Assembly: GCF_000765475.1 (NCBI RefSeq)
Contig: NZ_JRHO01000009.1
Span: 434,001-498,000, forward strand
Source: Methanococcoides methylutens
Lineage (GTDB): Archaea > Halobacteriota > Methanosarcinia > Methanosarcinales > Methanosarcinaceae
Reading direction: 5' to 3'
Length of the DNA stretch: 64,000 nucleotides
The notes beneath the pieces were generated by a model that saw only the letters and a program-made list of their open reading frames with translations, was not told the DNA's origin and made no database searches. Made by a program: the position numbers and the translations under genes. Positions 61,531-64,000 of the stretch are shown piece after piece. Position 1 is the stretch's first letter. Each line of letters opens with the position of its first letter.

Positions 61531-62385
61531 ATGAAGATTCGGATCGAAATAATCGATGACGAAGGAAAAGAGAACACCAGTATTGAATTTGCTGGTGAGA
61601 ATGTGAAAGAACGGGTTATCAAGTTTATTGATACTTTAGATGAGGTACAACCTCGTTCGACCGGTTCTTCATCCTCCAATCTGCAATCTGAACAGAAAGT
61701 TCAGCAACTTTTTTCACAACAAACTTCCGCGACAACTCCGAAAACGATTGTTTCACAACCTCCACAGGTTGTGGCACCACACTATTATCCTGTATCTGTG
61801 ATGCCTGTTCCACAACAAGCACAGCCTTATTATCAGCCTGTGCAGATGCCGGTACAACAAGCTCAACAGTATCCACAGTACTATTTGCCTGTGAACCAGC
61901 AAACAGTAAATCCGGGTGTGAATCCTGTGGTGAACCAGCCGGTTTGCTATCAACAACCTGTACAACCACAGCAAGCGAATGTATCTTCTGGTAACATCGC
62001 TCCCATTCGTCCGGTTCAGGCTGCTATGACAGAACAACAGGTTCCACAGGTTAACAACAATGCTGTTCCTAACGCGCCACTTCGCGACAAGGTCAGTAAT
62101 TCAAAGCTTACGATCAACGAAAGGCTTGAGCTTTTCCTGAAGTACGAGCATCCTCGCGATTGGTCCACTTCACAACAGATCCAGGAGAACTATGAACGTG
62201 TTTATGGTGAGATCAAGTTAAGCACAGTTTCTACCTATCTCTCCCGTATGTATCGCAAGAACCTTCTGGAACGTCGTGGTAACCGCACACAGCGTGAATA
62301 TTTCTATATCGGTGACCGGGAAGAGGTTGCTGCCCAGGCAACACAACAAGGGTATGCTCCTGCTTGGCAGATGCAAAGGTTATGA
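61531..62385 (+). CDS. Gln/Pro/Val-rich low-complexity protein with C-terminal winged helix
   Basis: 284 aa. N-terminal 45 residues form a small beta-alpha unit (MKIRIEIIDDEGKENTSIEF). Residues about 50-180 are a prion-like Gln/Pro/Tyr/Val/Asn-rich region (YYQPVQMPVQQAQQYPQYY and similar). Residues about 190-265 form a winged helix: LTINERLELFLKYEHPRDWSTSQQIQENYE, STVSTYLSRMYRKNLLERRG, REYFYIGD. Probably a DNA-binding regulator able to self-associate. Such a disordered Gln-rich region is unusual in archaea. Start ATG 61531. Confidence 0.8.
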   Translation: MKIRIEIIDDEGKENTSIEFAGENVKERVIKFIDTLDEVQPRSTGSSSSNLQSEQKVQQLFSQQTSATTPKTIVSQPPQVVAPHYYPVSVMPVPQQAQPYYQPVQMPVQQAQQYPQYYLPVNQQTVNPGVNPVVNQPVCYQQPVQPQQANVSSGNIAPIRPVQAAMTEQQVPQVNNNAVPNAPLRDKVSNSKLTINERLELFLKYEHPRDWSTSQQIQENYERVYGEIKLSTVSTYLSRMYRKNLLERRGNRTQREYFYIGDREEVAAQATQQGYAPAWQMQRL

Positions 62386-62609
62386 ATTTCATTGACCTAC
62401 TTTAATTGTTTTCTATGAGATCAGAAAATGATGATCATCTATTTGTTTTTATGTTAATTATCATTGGGATCTCTTTGTTTTTGCATATGGGTGCTGTGGC
62501 TAAATGTTGTAGACATGTAATTGCGTGTTCAGATTCTGTTGTATTGTGAATAGGTTCAAAGTGTCGCATACATACGTTTATAGATATTCACATACATATT
62601 CACAGAGTG

Positions 62610-64000
62610 ATGAGCAGTTTTAAGCTTGTATCTGAATATGATCCAAAAGGAGACCAGCCAGAAGCTATCAGGAAGCTGGTGGAAGGTTTGGACAAGGGGT
62701 TAAAACATCAGGTATTGTTGGGTGTGACCGGGTCCGGTAAGACATTCACAGTTGCAAATGTAATTCAGAAAGTGCAGAAGCCTACGCTTGTAATTGCTCA
62801 TAACAAGACCCTTGCAGCTCAGTTGTTCTCGGAGTTCCGGGAGTTCTTCCCTGATAATGCTGTGGAATACTTTGTCAGTTATTATGATTACTATCAACCT
62901 GAGGCTTATCTTCCTACCACTGATACCTACATCGAAAAGGATTCCTCTGTGAATGAGGAGATCGACAGGTTGAGGCTTTCAGCCACAAAGTCCCTGATAG
63001 AACGCAGGGATGTTATTGTTATTTCCAGTGTTTCCAGTATTTACAACATCGGTTCTCCGGAAGAATGGAGGTCGATGTCTGTAATTTTGAGGCCTGGTGA
63101 ACAGATCGAAAGGAGTGACCTGTTTGCACGTCTTATCAATATACAGTATGAGCGCAACGAAATGGACTATGCCAAAGGTACATTCCGTTCCAAAGGGGAT
63201 ACTGTGGAGGTGTTCCCTGCACAGGAAACCCATGGTATCCGTATAGAGCTGTTCGGGGATGAGATCGACCGGATATCTTCCTTTGATCCTCTGACCGGTA
63301 AGACGCTCGGGGTTGTGAAAGAGGATAACAGTATTGTCATCTATCCTGCAAAGCATTTTGTCATGCCTCAGGAAGAGATGGTGCATGCGCTGGACTCTAT
63401 TGAGAAAGAGCTTGAGGACCAGGTCGCAAAGCTTGAGTCTGAGAACCGCATACTTGAAGCTCAGAGGCTGTTGCAGCGTACGAAATTCGATATGGAGATG
63501 ATCCGTGAACTGGGATACTGCAGTGGTATCGAGAACTATTCCCGTCATTTCGATGGTAGGAGCCCGGGGGATCCACCGTCCTCTCTGCTTGAGTTCTTCC
63601 CTGACGATTTTCTTCTGGTGATCGATGAATCCCATGTGACCATCCCGCAGATAAGGGGGATGCATAATGGGGACCGGGCCAGGAAGGAATCCCTGGTCAA
63701 CTATGGTTTCCGTTTACCTTCTGCTTTTGATAATAGACCTTTGAGGTACAATGAGTTCCACCAGAAGATAAACCAGGCGATATACGTGTCAGCCACTCCT
63801 GCAGACTATGAGCTTGAGCTCAGCAGTGCAGTCGTGGAGCAGATAATCAGGCCGACAGGTCTTGTGGACCCTGAAGTATTCGTGCGCCCTGTGGAGAACC
63901 AGATCGATGATCTTATCGGTGAGGTCAACAAGGTCACAGAACGCGGCTGGCGCACTCTTGTGACAACCCTTACCAAACGAATGGCTGAAGACCTGACCGA
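62610..64000 (+). CDS. uvrB: Excinuclease ABC subunit B (UvrB), N-terminal 463 residues, cut by window edge
   Basis: Open to the right edge. Starts [20 protein letters not shown]. Walker [11 protein letters not shown], the damage-probing beta-hairpin region [12 protein letters not shown], and the helicase block [18 protein letters not shown] are intact, followed by [11 protein letters not shown] and [14 protein letters not shown]. UvrB loads on damaged DNA with UvrA and recruits UvrC. A bacterial-type NER gene, as seen in mesophilic methanogens. Confidence 0.97.
   Translation, partial: MSSFKLVSEYDPKGDQPEAIRKLVEGLDKGLKHQVLLGVTGSGKTFTVANVIQKVQKPTLVIAHNKTLAAQLFSEFREFFPDNAVEYFVSYYDYYQPEAYLPTTDTYIEKDSSVNEEIDRLRLSATKSLIERRDVIVISSVSSIYNIGSPEEWRSMSVILRPGEQIERSDLFARLINIQYERNEMDYAKGTFRSKGDTVEVFPAQETHGIRIELFGDEIDRISSFDPLTGKTLGVVKEDNSIVIYPAKHFVMPQEEMVHALDSIEKELEDQVAKLESENRILEAQRLLQRTKFDMEMIRELGYCSGIENYSRHFDGRSPGDPPSSLLEFFPDDFLLVIDESHVTIPQIRGMHNGDRARKESLVNYGFRLPSAFDNRPLRYNEFHQKINQAIYVSATPADYELELSSAVVEQIIRPTGLVDPEVFVRPVENQIDDLIGEVNKVTERGWRTLVTTLTKRMAEDLT

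Overview
The window comes from a low-GC, methylotrophic methanogenic archaeon of the Methanosarcinaceae, most like Methanococcoides or Methanolobus by gene content; I cannot fix the species. The evidence is a dimethylamine methyltransferase operon (mtbC, mtbB with an in-frame amber codon, permease), an archaeal translation/transcription cluster (aIF2-gamma, Rpo7, Spt4, GTP-dependent dephospho-CoA kinase, S24e, S27ae), the PAN proteasome ATPase, F420-hydrogenase-beta-type and CobN-like surface proteins, and archaeal tRNAs with encoded CCA.

Layout. 1-1470: sugar nucleotidyltransferase (cut at the edge), OB-fold protein, FKBP lipoprotein. 2017-8394: DUF2162 / ExbB / DUF2149 / secreted CobN-like complex. 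8603-10160: YHS-ferredoxin-FrhB protein interrupted by an in-frame TAG, then tRNA-Ala and tRNA-Ile. 10483-15607: regulator, LeuC/HacA-type aconitase, small genes, LarC-LarB. 15829-26314: TPR protein made of three near-identical 1-kb modules, U32 peptidase, Maf, DUF427, rubredoxin-TPP enzyme, CDGSH protein, MscS. 26961-32157: MarR regulator with an in-frame TAG, HAE3/RND exporter, two secreted partners. 32382-35880: information-processing operon. 36109-43870: histidine kinase/response regulator pair and the Mtb dimethylamine operon with a divergent regulator. 43993-48970: signalling and membrane proteins. 49173-59514: a 10.3-kb integrated element. 59661-64000: PAN, a Gln-rich winged-helix protein, and uvrB (cut at the right edge).

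Two things stand out. First, none of the 64 genes whose stop codon I can see ends in TAG, yet three reading frames (mtbB, an FrhB-like protein and a MarR regulator) run through an in-frame TAG into clearly homologous sequence. This fits UAG being read as pyrrolysine well beyond the methylamine methyltransferases. Second, 49173-59514 is a provirus or integrative element in a tRNA-Glu gene. It has a tyrosine integrase, an HUH rolling-circle Rep of haloarchaeal-virus type, a row of small membrane and secreted proteins, and a small P-loop ATPase. It resembles pleomorphic (pleolipovirus-like) or filamentous (inovirus-like) viruses rather than any methanogen virus I can name. Its integration appears to have removed the encoded CCA from the host tRNA-Glu.

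Many genes start with TTG, and two appear to start at ACG (mtbC) and ATA (HAE3 exporter). In both cases a good ribosome binding site lies where ATG would be expected.
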